From: Pseudoalteromonas rubra
GTDB lineage: Bacteria; Pseudomonadota; Gammaproteobacteria; Enterobacterales; Alteromonadaceae
Direction of reading: 5' to 3'
NCBI RefSeq assembly: GCF_005886805.2
Contig: NZ_CP045429.1
Span: 273,501-337,500 of the forward strand
DNA length: 64,000 bases
The notes under the pieces: generated by a model
What the model was told of the DNA's origin: nothing
What the model saw: the letters and a program-made list of their open reading frames with translations, nothing else
The model's database searches: none
Shown: one piece after another, positions 22,503 to 31,606 of the stretch
How positions within the stretch are numbered: the first letter of the stretch is position 1
Layout: every line of letters begins with the position of its first letter
Position numbers and translations under genes: made by a program

Positions 22503-22874
22503 TATTCCCAATCTCTGAAAGACAATAACAACTCCAATTTTCAGTGTGTGGATCTGATGATTATCGGGATCATCATGGAAGGTTTACAACACAAGTCGGA
22601 AAATTAATCCAAATCAAAACAACGGCGCTCGTAAACGGCTTATAGTCATTACGGGAACAATTGAAGCTAAAATCTAATGGTCTGACCTCACGGTTGTTCT
22701 AGGGTAAAAAGCCCGGCTGTTATAGACTGTAAGCGCGTTCCTGTTTTAGCTAATTCTGTTTTGTGATATTTTAGTTAACTGTTTTTATTACAGGCACTTT
22801 TTTTTATTGGTTAAATGTCATACAGTCTACTCAATGATTTATGACAGCGTTATCATTTAGGTGGGAAACCCAAT
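22503..22874. other. Intergenic region before the minor pilin operon
   Basis: About 370 bases with no convincing ORF. It contains a GATGAT / ATCATC hairpin near 22556-22574 and a very AT-rich tract from 22740 on. A 16-codon ORF at 22558 is not supported. I found no clear sigma-54 or sigma-70 promoter. The pilE ribosome binding site AGGTGGGA lies near 22859-22866. Confidence 0.4.
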
Positions 22875-23294
22875 ATGCTTAAGACCTCCAGAATGCGTGG
22901 ATTTACTTTGATAGAGCTGCTGATCGCCATTGCGATCGTCGCCATCCTGGCCAGTGTGGCATTGCCAAACTACAGCGAGTATGTGCGTGAAAGCAGACGA
23001 CTGGATGCACAACACTTGTTGTTGCAAACCAGTGCCACGTTGGAGCGTATCTATTCCCGCAATGGGGGTTACCCCAATACAGCAACATTTCAGGGTCTGC
23101 CTGCTGCTGAGTTCTACACGTTCAGCTACGAGGCGCGTAATAAGCCACAAGGTGCGAACGGTGATTTTCGCAATATGGGCTATATTTTAAGAGCGACACC
23201 AGTGGCTGATGAGGGCCAGAACAGAGACGTGTGTGGCGTGCTGACTTTAGACCATTTGGGCAATCAGGGAGGCAACCTGAATGACTGTTGGTAA
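22875..23294 (+). CDS. pilE: Type IV minor pilin, PilE-like
   Basis: A 139-residue class-III-signal pilin. The short positive leader MLKTSRMRG is cut before F in G|FTLIELL, with Glu at +5, by prepilin peptidase PilD. A long hydrophobic N-terminal helix (IAIAIVAILASVALPNYSEYV) follows. The C-terminal part has two Cys (VCGVL and NDCW) that probably form the D-region disulfide. An internal ATG just before RGFTLIE would give a shorter leader. The next gene overlaps it by 14 bases. Minor pilins of this cluster prime pilus assembly. Confidence 0.88.
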   Translation: MLKTSRMRGFTLIELLIAIAIVAILASVALPNYSEYVRESRRLDAQHLLLQTSATLERIYSRNGGYPNTATFQGLPAAEFYTFSYEARNKPQGANGDFRNMGYILRATPVADEGQNRDVCGVLTLDHLGNQGGNLNDCW

Positions 23295-23742
23295 ACACAC
23301 CCAGCGCGGCGTAACGCTCATTGAATTGTTGGTGGTGTTGGCGATTATTGCCATTCTGGCCATGGTTGCAGCACCTTCTTTGATTGGTCAGATTAAACAA
23401 GACCGGGTTAATACCACGGCAAATGAGTTAAGTAGTTTTTATCGCTTTGCGCGCAGTGAAGCGGTAAAGCGTGAAGTGCCGGTAAAGCTAGAGTTGGAAA
23501 ACAGCGACTGGGTCATGAAGGTGGTTGAGCAAGGTCAGGAAGTGACCTTAAAGCGTTTTACGATTGATCATAACCAAGTAGCGGTGAACCTGGTCGACAG
23601 AACATTACGTTCAAGTGGTGAGTTGAGTGCATTTAGTAACATACTGATTTCAGATAACGATGCGGCAACGGATGATGTACGTTTGTGCATTCTACATAGT
23701 GGGCAAAGTTGGTTGGGTAAGGCGACAGATAATTGCGCGTAG
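23281..23742 (+). CDS. fimT: Type IV pilin-like protein, GspH/FimT family
   Basis: 153 residues. Prepilin site G|VTLIELLVVLAIIAILAMV with Glu at +5. The segment following the helix (YRFARSEAVKREVPVKLE) is the typical GspH/FimT signature. The globular part has two Cys near the end (RLCIL and NCA). FimT proteins are minor pilins; some bind DNA during uptake, which is not evident here. It overlaps pilE and pilV. Confidence 0.87.
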   Translation: MTVGKHTQRGVTLIELLVVLAIIAILAMVAAPSLIGQIKQDRVNTTANELSSFYRFARSEAVKREVPVKLELENSDWVMKVVEQGQEVTLKRFTIDHNQVAVNLVDRTLRSSGELSAFSNILISDNDAATDDVRLCILHSGQSWLGKATDNCA

Positions 23743-24128
23743 TAAAAGGTTTTTCATTGCTGGAAGTCATGGTGTCTATGGTCATCGCGGCCATTGCCTT
23801 GCTGGGGCTTGCTGCGGCGCAGATAAAAGCCATACAGTTTGCACAGAATAGCTTTAACTACACCATTGCCCTGATCCATGGACAGAATGCAATTGAACGT
23901 ATCTGGCCGGATATTTGTCACTACCAAAGTGTCAATACCAGTCTGAATCCTGGTACGAATCCTACCGCGGCGGGATTGTACCCAAATGATCCGCGTTTCA
24001 AGCTGACGCTACCCGACACGTTTAACCTTGATATGAGTGTGTCAGTCAGCTGGCATGACGAACGTATGACTGATACGGGGGTGGATCAAATTTCCCTGCA
24101 TGCCAGCTTTGTTAATGTTTGCTTATGA
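23733..24128 (+). CDS. pilV: Type IV minor pilin, PilV-like
   Basis: 131 residues with G|FSLLEVMVSMVIAAIALLG, Glu at +5, followed by AAAQIKAIQFAQNS, as in PilV/GspI proteins. The only in-frame start that keeps the leader is TTG 23733 (MRVVKG), which overlaps the fimT stop by 10 bases; a rare start codon, but the overlap suggests coupled translation. Confidence 0.8.
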   Translation: MRVVKGFSLLEVMVSMVIAAIALLGLAAAQIKAIQFAQNSFNYTIALIHGQNAIERIWPDICHYQSVNTSLNPGTNPTAAGLYPNDPRFKLTLPDTFNLDMSVSVSWHDERMTDTGVDQISLHASFVNVCL

Positions 24129-24649
24129 GACGTCTGATGAACAGCCGCGGATTTACCCTGTTGGAGCTTTTGATAGCATTATCGATAGGGCTGTTTATGC
24201 TCGGTGGTATAGCAGTGGCCTATTCGACCATTCGCAGCACCATTGCTGTTAATCAGGAGTTGGCACAAGCGCAGGAAGTTATCCGCTACACCAGTCAGCT
24301 TATGACCCGAAGTATCAAACAAACAGCTTCTACGCCCCAGGTCAGACTCAATGGTAGCGCGTTAGAAGTTACGCAGGTAGCCAACACGCCGGCCTGTGAT
24401 GGCAGTGTACCTGCAGTCACTTATACAGAAACTTTTTCTTTGCTTGATGGTTATTTGTTGTGTGATATCAGCTCGGATAACTTGCCTGCACAACGCTTAT
24501 TGCGCGGTGTGAATGCTTTGAGCTTTTCAATCAACGGCTTGATCACGTCGATCACTGTAACGCCGGTGGGGATTCCTGTGCAGTATGCTGCGGGGATCCA
24601 AATAGACGTAGCTGCGAGCCAGCAAGTGCTCGCGACGGCTAATTGGTGA
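24125..24649 (+). CDS. pilW: Type IV minor pilin, PilW-like
   Basis: 174 residues from ATG 24125, which overlaps the pilV stop (ATGA). Leader MRRLMNSRG, then FTLLELLIALSIGLFMLGG with Glu at +5. VIRYTSQLMTRSIKQT after the helix fits PilW/GspJ. It is shorter than many PilW proteins. Ends 4 bases before the next gene. Confidence 0.82.
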   Translation: MRRLMNSRGFTLLELLIALSIGLFMLGGIAVAYSTIRSTIAVNQELAQAQEVIRYTSQLMTRSIKQTASTPQVRLNGSALEVTQVANTPACDGSVPAVTYTETFSLLDGYLLCDISSDNLPAQRLLRGVNALSFSINGLITSITVTPVGIPVQYAAGIQIDVAASQQVLATANW

Positions 24650-24653
24650 CACT

Positions 24654-26396
24654 ATGAAGATGCAGAGTTTACGACAACGTGGATTTACCCTGATTAAAGT
24701 CATGCTACTGAGTTCAGTGGCCAGCGTGGTTGTGTTTGCTGCATTTAAAGATACCCTGGTGCAGGAGCGCCTGAGTGGTAACTATCAAAAAGACCTCAAC
24801 GCGCGTCTCCTGGCTGAAAAAGGGGTTATAGAGCGGGGCCAAGCACTTAAAGCCGCCATCACCAATAACGCCAATCTGACACTTGAGCAAGCCGTGCAGC
24901 AGATAGGCGCCGGGCTGGGTACTGGCGAGCTGGATGGGACAAGCTATAACGCACAGTTGTCAGTCAATGGAGACGAAGTGTCGATTGCCAGCCTCGGTCA
25001 GCGTTATGATGATCAGGCGCATGCGCGAATGGTCTCTTATTTTAAATACACGCCCGCCGAACGCAGTTCAGTGTTTCAAAATGCGGTAACTGGATGTAAA
25101 GGCGTTAATCTGGCAGGTAGCGGTCTGGTTGACAGCTATGACTCTACTGTTGGTAGTTATGAAGACACGCGCACCAGCAATGGTGACGTGAATACTGTGA
25201 TTGGTGATGCAGATGTGGTATTGAATGGTCACTCACCGATTATGGGAGATGTAAAAGCATCTGGCGTTTTGTATCTCAAAGGGTCTTCACCTGTCGTGGG
25301 CACCGTGCAATCGAATACCGGGATCGACATTTCGGCGGGAAGTGGGGTGCGGGTTGATGGAGATGTACTCACTCAGGGGTATGTAAAACACAATGGCGGC
25401 CAGATCACAGGTGTGCTGCGCGCAAACGGTGACGTAAGCATGAAGTGGGGTGCTGAGATCCTCAATCAAAATCAGGCTGAGCTAGATATCATGTATGGGG
25501 GAACGGGGAGTTTTCAAAGTAGTCATGTACAGGACGGGCTCCATTACTCAGCGGATCGTTTCAATGTGAACCCTGAAGTTGAAGCGGTTCGTGTCTATGA
25601 TCCAAGTTCGCCAGATTATGACCCTAATGACCCTGACAAAGAATGTGACCCACTGGCTTTACCGCTCAATATGCCTTCCGTGATCGACAGCAATAACACT
25701 TACACGGATTTTACGGTGGGTGCACAGACCGACTATGTATTCACGCCAAGTGAGGGGCGTTATATACGGGGTGGTAGCGATACCTGGTCTTCGAGCCCTG
25801 CTGACATCTATTTGTTCCAGCATTTGACGCAAAATCATGGCCAGAGTAATACCAGCAGCGAATATGTCTTTGGTATGAAAAACATGAAGCTTACCAGTGA
25901 TGGCACCATTACCATAGAAGGCGGTGATGTGATCTGGCTGGTTGATGGAGACTTCAAAATGACGGGCCATACCAGCATCACCATCAAAGCAGGCAGCAGC
26001 CTGGCCATTTTTGTCACCGGTAAAGTGGATTTTGGCGCCAGTGGGGTAGTCATCACAGAGCAGGAAGGATTGACTAACAGTGGTTTTCCAAGCTTGAGCA
26101 TTTTCTCATCCTATTCAGGCCAGAATGGCATCACAATGCGCGGCGCCAGTTCAATGTATGCTGTTATATATGCGCCGGTGACCAGCATTGCTATGCGCGG
26201 GAGTGGCCAGTTTTATGGCACCATTCGCGGCGCAACTATAGATGCGACTGGCGGCAGTGGTGTGCACTTTGATGAAGCGCTGAAAAACTTCAATCTTGGC
26301 AATGGTGGCGTGATTACGCCGGCGAAACTGGAGTTTATGGGGTGGCGTTTTGAGTCTGGTGAAGATTACCAGGCACCGGATGAAGACGAAGAGTAA
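24654..26396 (+). CDS. PilX-like large minor pilin with repeat-rich C-terminal domain
   Basis: 580 residues. The N-terminus has a prepilin motif RG|FTLIKVMLLSSVASVVVF with Lys, not Glu, at +5 (codon AAA). After the helix comes VQERLSGNYQKDLNARLLAEKG, the mark of the PilX N-terminal domain. Residues of about 150-280 consist of short repeats with the pattern G-D-V / S-G-V-L / S-P-V-V-G-T, probably a right-handed beta-helix like bactofilin or DUF7305-type domains; a second beta-rich region runs from about 400 to 545 (DGTITIEGG, TSITIKAGSS, GITMRGASS). The tail is acidic. PilX and GspK at the pilus tip also lack Glu5. The cluster has no pilY1, so this protein may supply the tip surface; that is inference. 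Confidence 0.78.
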   Translation: MKMQSLRQRGFTLIKVMLLSSVASVVVFAAFKDTLVQERLSGNYQKDLNARLLAEKGVIERGQALKAAITNNANLTLEQAVQQIGAGLGTGELDGTSYNAQLSVNGDEVSIASLGQRYDDQAHARMVSYFKYTPAERSSVFQNAVTGCKGVNLAGSGLVDSYDSTVGSYEDTRTSNGDVNTVIGDADVVLNGHSPIMGDVKASGVLYLKGSSPVVGTVQSNTGIDISAGSGVRVDGDVLTQGYVKHNGGQITGVLRANGDVSMKWGAEILNQNQAELDIMYGGTGSFQSSHVQDGLHYSADRFNVNPEVEAVRVYDPSSPDYDPNDPDKECDPLALPLNMPSVIDSNNTYTDFTVGAQTDYVFTPSEGRYIRGGSDTWSSSPADIYLFQHLTQNHGQSNTSSEYVFGMKNMKLTSDGTITIEGGDVIWLVDGDFKMTGHTSITIKAGSSLAIFVTGKVDFGASGVVITEQEGLTNSGFPSLSIFSSYSGQNGITMRGASSMYAVIYAPVTSIAMRGSGQFYGTIRGATIDATGGSGVHFDEALKNFNLGNGGVITPAKLEFMGWRFESGEDYQAPDEDEE

Positions 26397-26549
26397 CCTG
26401 CCTGTCAGTTATTTAGAAAATTTTTCTTTCCTGTTTAAACCTTTTGTTGTTCCACGCTCGTCTTATCCTCTAAACATCGCACCATTGGGTTACTTTCTTT
26501 ATGGCACCTGATATGTCACGATGATGACACGCAAGCGAAGGAATACTCT
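26397..26549. promoter_or_regulatory. Intergenic region before the ECF sigma operon
   Basis: About 150 T-rich bases without a terminator hairpin for the pilin operon. I could not define the promoter. GAAGGAA lies 8-14 bases before the sigma factor ATG. Confidence 0.3.
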
Positions 26550-27101
26550 ATGATAATCAATGCCAAAGAGGCATTTAATCCAGACACGATTGAGTTGTTA
26601 GTGCAGCGTGCTCAGCAAGGCGAGCAAGCGGCATTTGAACAGCTCTATCAGCAGTGTTATCGCAGGGTGTATGGACTGTGTTTGCGTTTGCTCGCTGATC
26701 AGGCCCATGCGGAAGATGCGACACAGGAGGTGTTTGTACAACTTTGGCACAAAATTGCCCAGTTTCAGGGGCAGTCAAAATTCACTACCTGGTTGCACAG
26801 TGTCACATCGAATGTCGCGATCAGTTATTTACGTAAACAAAAAAACTGGCTGCAAAAAGTGGTAAGTCTCGAAGACAGTGGGATGGAATACGCCGAGATA
26901 ATGCAATGCCAATCGCTCAATGGGCTCGACAAACTGATCTTACGTTTACCAGAGCGAGCACGTCTGGTGTTTGTTTTGCACGCGGTGGAAGGGTACCGCC
27001 ACGAAGAAGTTGCCAGCATGTTGAATATGGCGGTGGGATCAAGTAAATCGCAGTTTCACCGGGCCAGGAAATTGTTACAGGAGTGGTATGACAATGAGTA
27101 A
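26550..27101 (+). CDS. ECF-type RNA polymerase sigma factor
   Basis: 183 residues with region 2 (FEQLYQQCYRRVYGLCLRLL, AEDATQEVFVQLWHKI) and region 4 (RARLVFVLHAVEGYRHEEVA, then the helix-turn-helix MAVGSSKSQFHRARKLL). Region 3 is missing, as in all ECF factors. It overlaps the next gene, a one-membrane-span protein likely to be its anti-sigma factor. The signal and regulon are not visible; the third gene, a periplasmic repeat protein, suggests an envelope response. Confidence 0.9.
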   Translation: MIINAKEAFNPDTIELLVQRAQQGEQAAFEQLYQQCYRRVYGLCLRLLADQAHAEDATQEVFVQLWHKIAQFQGQSKFTTWLHSVTSNVAISYLRKQKNWLQKVVSLEDSGMEYAEIMQCQSLNGLDKLILRLPERARLVFVLHAVEGYRHEEVASMLNMAVGSSKSQFHRARKLLQEWYDNE

Positions 27102-27579
27102 ACCAACATTTGAGCAGTTTCTGAAACAACAGCTGCCGCGCCAGCAAGATCAGGACCAGCTGCCTGAACCACAAAAAGACTTGTGGCAGGGCATTGAAAA
27201 AGCCATCAATGTATCCAGTACAGTGGCTCCGCCACCTAGCCCCTGGATAAAGTTAGCGGGAGTGGCAGCCTGTGTATCAGCAGGTTTACTGAGCTGGCAG
27301 GTCATTATGACGCAGCCCAGAGAAGATACCATGACCCATATGAGTGCTTTTTTTGAACAGAAGAAACAGACATTATTGGTTCAGTATGAGGCACAGCCGG
27401 CCTTGACTAAAGACTGGCAAGTGCCATTGCAGGAACTAGAGGAAGCAGAGCAGGCGATTAAGCTTGCACTGATGAAAGACCCTGACAACGCTGCCCTGCT
27501 TAAGATGCTGGCACAGGTTTACCAGCAGCAGTTAGATTTAATCACTAAGGTACATCAGCCCCAGTGGCAACAGATTTAG
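27088..27579 (+). CDS. Probable anti-sigma factor, single membrane span
   Basis: 163 residues. A polar N-terminal cytoplasmic part (1-50, rich in Gln and Pro), one membrane helix at about 54-72 (WIKLAGVAACVSAGLLSWQV), then a helical part outside the membrane with EEAEQAIKLALMKDPDNAAL, resembling a TPR-like repeat. There is no clear zinc-binding anti-sigma motif (HxxxCxxC). The function is inferred from its overlap with the sigma factor gene and its topology. ATG 27088 or 27094 could be the start; AGGAG lies 4 or 10 bases upstream. Confidence 0.6.
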   Translation: MTMSKPTFEQFLKQQLPRQQDQDQLPEPQKDLWQGIEKAINVSSTVAPPPSPWIKLAGVAACVSAGLLSWQVIMTQPREDTMTHMSAFFEQKKQTLLVQYEAQPALTKDWQVPLQELEEAEQAIKLALMKDPDNAALLKMLAQVYQQQLDLITKVHQPQWQQI

Positions 27580-27588
27580 GAGAGAAGC

Positions 27589-28530
27589 ATGAAAGCAATC
27601 ATTTTTGGACTGGCTACGCTGCCGCTGTTTGCCCTGGCGGGTGACAAGATTGACGAACAGATAGAGATACCGCTGGATGGCAAAGTCGTTATCGAAAGCC
27701 AGCGAGGCAAAGTGACAATTAAATCATGGGATAAGCCAAGCTTTCAGGTCATTGGTGAACTGGATGAACTGGCCGAAGGCTATACGCTGGAAACTCAGGG
27801 CAGTGTGACCGAGTTTATCGTTAAAATGCCACGCCGCAGTAAAAGCTGGAATAACCAGCGAGACGGCTCTCGGCTGACGATTTATATGCCACGGCAAAGC
27901 GAGCTTAACTTTGAAGGGGTGAGTGTTGACGTGGATGTTAGTCACTTTGATGCTGGTGTGGCCGTAACCACAGTCAACGGGGACATTGAGGCCAATGAAC
28001 TCAGCGGCAAGGTTGAACTGGAGACCGTGAATGGCGATATTGAAGGCAAAAAGTTATCTGGCAATATTCGTTATGAAACGGTCAATGGTGACATTGAAGA
28101 TATGGCATCAAATGGCAAGTTGCGTTTCAATGCGGTCAATGGCGGCATTGAGAGTGTGACTCAGGCTACTGATATTCGCGTTGAAAACGTCAATGGAGAA
28201 GTAGATTTTGACATTGCCAGCCTGAAAGACTTACGTATGAGTACGGTGAATGGTGAGATCAACGTGCGTCTAAGAGCACTCGAAAAAAGCGCGAATATTC
28301 GTTTTGAGTCGGTCAGCGGAGATGTCGACTTTTACTTCCCGGCAGAACTGTCCGCACGCTTCGATATTGATGCCCATGCAGGTGGACGGATCATCAATGA
28401 GCTTTCGACAGACAAAGAGAAGAAAGCCAAATATGGTCCATCCCGGGAATTGGAATTTGTGGTCAAAGATGGAGACGTGGATGTGGAAATCGATACTGTC
28501 AGCGGGCGCATTGCATTGAAGAAACTGTAA
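27589..28530 (+). CDS. Periplasmic DUF4097-type beta-strand repeat protein
   Basis: 313 residues with a signal peptide (1-17, cut after ALA). Residues 128-245 carry at least seven tandem repeats with the core VNG-[DE]-[IV], with periods 18, 18, 18, 18, 19 and 22 residues, predicted to stack as a beta-solenoid. This is the DUF4097 / DUF4098 family. Known members are often found with ECF sigma factors, and their role is unclear. It lies 9 bases after the anti-sigma gene with AGGAGAG upstream and is the last gene of the operon. Confidence 0.85.
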   Translation: MKAIIFGLATLPLFALAGDKIDEQIEIPLDGKVVIESQRGKVTIKSWDKPSFQVIGELDELAEGYTLETQGSVTEFIVKMPRRSKSWNNQRDGSRLTIYMPRQSELNFEGVSVDVDVSHFDAGVAVTTVNGDIEANELSGKVELETVNGDIEGKKLSGNIRYETVNGDIEDMASNGKLRFNAVNGGIESVTQATDIRVENVNGEVDFDIASLKDLRMSTVNGEINVRLRALEKSANIRFESVSGDVDFYFPAELSARFDIDAHAGGRIINELSTDKEKKAKYGPSRELEFVVKDGDVDVEIDTVSGRIALKKL

Positions 28531-28648
28531 AGCAAACGATGGGGGCGCAGTGCGCCTCCTGTGGTCATCATCAGACAGATAATCAAGATTCATTTCCACC
28601 CCATTTGCGTATACAATAACAGGTCTTTCCCTTAGTGTTTGTAGTGAT

Positions 28649-30028
28649 ATGGCGAAACCTGATCAACAAGTCGATACCCTGAAAGTTCCCCCCCATTCCA
28701 TCGAGGCTGAGCAGTCTGTGCTTGGCGGACTCATGCTTGATAACCAGGCGTTTGACAGAGTGGCAGAGCTGGTCGTCGCGCAGGATTTTTATACCCGCAC
28801 TCATAAGCTGATATTTGAGGCAATGACCAAATTGGTCGAGGCCAGCCAGCCGATTGACCTTATCACTATTTCGGAAAATCTTGAGAAGAATAACCAGCTG
28901 GACACTGTAGGTGGCTTTGCTTACCTGGCTGAGATTGCGAAAAATACCCCCAGTGCGGCGAACATTGATGCTTATGCCAGTATTGTCCGCGAGCGTGCAG
29001 TGGTCCGTGAGATGATCACGGTTGCCAATGAAATTGCCGAAGCGGGTTTCAACCCGGAAGGACGCGATAGCCACGAATTACTGGACCTGGCGGAAAGTAA
29101 GGTATTCAAAATCGCTGAGCAACGCACTAAGAGTACCGAAGGTCCGCAGAGTATTCACAGCATTCTGGAAAAAACCGTGGATAAGATCGAAGAGCTTTAC
29201 CAGTCGCCGCAGGATGGTGTAACCGGGGTGAGCACGGGCTACTCTGACCTTGACCAGATGACCGCAGGCCTACAACCGTCAGACCTGATCATCGTCGCGG
29301 CACGTCCGTCGATGGGTAAAACCACTTTTGCGATGAACCTGGCCGAGCATGCGGCGATGACGCAAGACAAGCCTGTACTTATTTACTCGCTGGAGATGCC
29401 TTCAGAACAGATCATGATGAGGATGCTGGCCTCACTGGGACGAATTAACCAGACTAAGGTCAGGACCGGTCAACTGGATGATGACGATTGGGCACGCCTG
29501 TCCTCAACTATGGGCTTGCTAATGGAAAAGGGCCAGATGTACATCGATGATGCCTCTGGCCTGACACCGACCGATGTGCGCTCTCGGGCGCGGCGGATAG
29601 CGCGGGATCATGGCGGGATCAGCATGATTATGGTGGACTACTTGCAATTAATGCGAGTCCCCAGTTTGTCGGATAACCGGACCTTAGAAATCGCCGAGAT
29701 ATCTCGTTCACTTAAGGCATTGGCAAAAGAGCTTCAGTGTCCGGTGATAGCCCTGTCGCAGCTTAACCGTACACTGGAACAACGGGCGGATAAGCGCCCG
29801 GTTAACTCAGACTTACGTGAATCGGGGTCTATCGAGCAGGATGCCGACTTAATCATGTTTATCTACCGGGATGAAGTGTATAACGACGACAGCCCGGATA
29901 AAGGCGTTGCAGAGATTATTATCGGTAAACAGCGTAATGGCCCGATTGGTAAGGTTAGGTTAACCTTCCAGGGGCAATTCTCTCGGTTCGACAATTATGC
30001 TGGCCCTGCAGTGGATGACGAATACTAA
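28649..30028 (+). CDS. dnaB: Replicative DNA helicase DnaB
   Basis: 459 residues; unwinds DNA at the fork as a hexamer. N-terminal domain (1-110, PPHSIEAEQSVLGGLMLDNQ), linker, then the RecA-like domain with Walker A ARPSMGKTT (218-226), Walker B region MIMVDYLQLM and the SQLNR arginine-finger region. No intein or insertion is present. alr follows after 48 bases, the usual pair. Confidence 0.98.
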   Translation: MAKPDQQVDTLKVPPHSIEAEQSVLGGLMLDNQAFDRVAELVVAQDFYTRTHKLIFEAMTKLVEASQPIDLITISENLEKNNQLDTVGGFAYLAEIAKNTPSAANIDAYASIVRERAVVREMITVANEIAEAGFNPEGRDSHELLDLAESKVFKIAEQRTKSTEGPQSIHSILEKTVDKIEELYQSPQDGVTGVSTGYSDLDQMTAGLQPSDLIIVAARPSMGKTTFAMNLAEHAAMTQDKPVLIYSLEMPSEQIMMRMLASLGRINQTKVRTGQLDDDDWARLSSTMGLLMEKGQMYIDDASGLTPTDVRSRARRIARDHGGISMIMVDYLQLMRVPSLSDNRTLEIAEISRSLKALAKELQCPVIALSQLNRTLEQRADKRPVNSDLRESGSIEQDADLIMFIYRDEVYNDDSPDKGVAEIIIGKQRNGPIGKVRLTFQGQFSRFDNYAGPAVDDEY

Positions 30029-30076
30029 GATATTTGTCAGTTGTGACTGACTCGGCAGCCTGAATTAGGAGTAAGC

Positions 30077-31174
30077 ATGCGCCTGGCAACCGCCGAAATT
30101 AACCTCGCGGCATTAAGTTATAATTTAAAACAGATCAAGGCACTGGCTCCAGGTGCCCGGGTGATGGCCGTGCTTAAGGCCAATGCCTATGGCCATGGTT
30201 TGGTCAAGATTGCGCAGCATCTTAATGATGCTGATGCCTTTGCGGTTGCGCGCATTGATGAAGCGCTGGCGTTGCGTGCCGGTGGCCTGACTAAACCAAT
30301 TGTGTTACTTGAGGGCTTCTTCAACCGTGCTGATTTGCCTATTCTGATCGCCAATAACTTTGAAACCATTATTCATGATGAAAACCAGTTGCGGGCCATT
30401 GAATCCAGTCAGCTGGACGCGCGTTTGCCGGTTTGGCTCAAGGTAGATACAGGCATGCACCGACTAGGTGTGGAGCCTGAGCAGTTTGAAGCGTTTTATC
30501 AGCGCCTTAAAGCCTGTGAGAATGTCGACCCCAAGATTAAGCTGATGACGCATTTCTCCTGTGCGGATGATGTCAATAATACACAAACACCAAGCCAGAT
30601 TGCCGCATTTGAGCGGTTGGTTCAGAGTAAACCGGAAGCCAAGTGTCTGGCTAACTCTGCCGGGGTGATCGGCTGGCCTCAGTCTCATGGCGACTGGATC
30701 CGACCTGGTTTGATGATGTATGGCGTCTCACCGATGCTGAACCGGGTCGGCACAGAGCATGGCCTTAAACCTGTGATGCGCTTGATAACACGTGTGATCG
30801 CTATCAAAACAGTGGCTGCAGGAGAGAAAGTCGGGTATGGCGGTCGTTGGCAAAGCAATAAACAAACTCAACTTGCTGTCGTGGCCATGGGGTATGGTGA
30901 TGGTTATCCGCGTAACGCGCAAGATGGTACACCTGTAGTTATAAGGGATAAACGCTATGGCATTGTTGGCGCAGTATCTATGGATATGATCACGGTGGAC
31001 ATAGGGAGAAACCCGGATGATATTCGCGTTGGCGACGAGGTTGAAATGTGGGGCCCTACACTGCCAGTTGAAGAAGTGGCATCGTGTGCAGGTACTATCC
31101 CCTATGAATTGCTATGCAATATCACACCTCGGGTGAGCTATGACTACCTTGCTCAGACAGACCAAGTAGACTGA
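30077..31174 (+). CDS. alr: Alanine racemase
   Basis: A PLP enzyme of 365 residues making D-alanine for peptidoglycan. K34 in VLKANAYGHG binds PLP; the tyrosine of KVGYGGRW is the second catalytic base; AMGYGDGYPR and YELLCNITPRV are family motifs. AGGAGTAAGC precedes the ATG. Its stop codon abuts the stop of the convergent yjbQ gene, with no bases between. Confidence 0.97.
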   Translation: MRLATAEINLAALSYNLKQIKALAPGARVMAVLKANAYGHGLVKIAQHLNDADAFAVARIDEALALRAGGLTKPIVLLEGFFNRADLPILIANNFETIIHDENQLRAIESSQLDARLPVWLKVDTGMHRLGVEPEQFEAFYQRLKACENVDPKIKLMTHFSCADDVNNTQTPSQIAAFERLVQSKPEAKCLANSAGVIGWPQSHGDWIRPGLMMYGVSPMLNRVGTEHGLKPVMRLITRVIAIKTVAAGEKVGYGGRWQSNKQTQLAVVAMGYGDGYPRNAQDGTPVVIRDKRYGIVGAVSMDMITVDIGRNPDDIRVGDEVEMWGPTLPVEEVASCAGTIPYELLCNITPRVSYDYLAQTDQVD

Positions 31175-31606
31175 CTATTCCAGCAGCTGACCATGCAAGG
31201 TTGCGACGATAGCGCGACTGCCCGCCTGGTCTCTGTGTTCCCCGAGATAGATCCCCTGCCATGTGCCTAATTGCAGGCGTCCCTGACTTACCGGGATCGT
31301 GACCTCGCAGCCCAGCGTACTCGACTTAATGTGCGCAGGCATGTCATCGTCCCCTTCGTAATCATGGCGATAGTAACTCTGCCGTTCAGGTACAAAGTGG
31401 TTGAAGTGACTTTCCATATCTATACGTACGGTGGGGTCGGCATTTTCATTGATGGTGAGACTGGCAGATGTATGCTGGATAAACAAATGCAGTAAGCCTA
31501 CTTTGTAGTAACCCAGCTGTGGTAGTTGGGTCAGGACTTCGTCATCAATCAAATGAAAGCCGCGTTGACGCGGCCTGAGTGTGATGTGTGTTTGATGCCA
31601 GCTCAT
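31175..31606 (-). CDS. YjbQ family protein (secondary thiamine-phosphate synthase type)
   Basis: 143 residues of the UPF0047/YjbQ family: [19 protein letters not shown] and the C-terminal [13 protein letters not shown] are the family signatures, with conserved His and Glu. E. coli YjbQ shows weak thiamine-phosphate synthase activity; the physiological role is uncertain. It overlaps the cheX-like gene by 4 bases (both minus strand), so the two are co-transcribed. Confidence 0.9.
   Translation of the reverse strand: MSWHQTHITLRPRQRGFHLIDDEVLTQLPQLGYYKVGLLHLFIQHTSASLTINENADPTVRIDMESHFNHFVPERQSYYRHDYEGDDDMPAHIKSSTLGCEVTIPVSQGRLQLGTWQGIYLGEHRDQAGSRAIVATLHGQLLE

Noticed and set aside
22558..22608. 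Sixteen-codon ORF in the rplI-pilE gap
   Set aside because: No good ribosome binding site, no recognisable peptide, overlaps a GATGAT/ATCATC hairpin.
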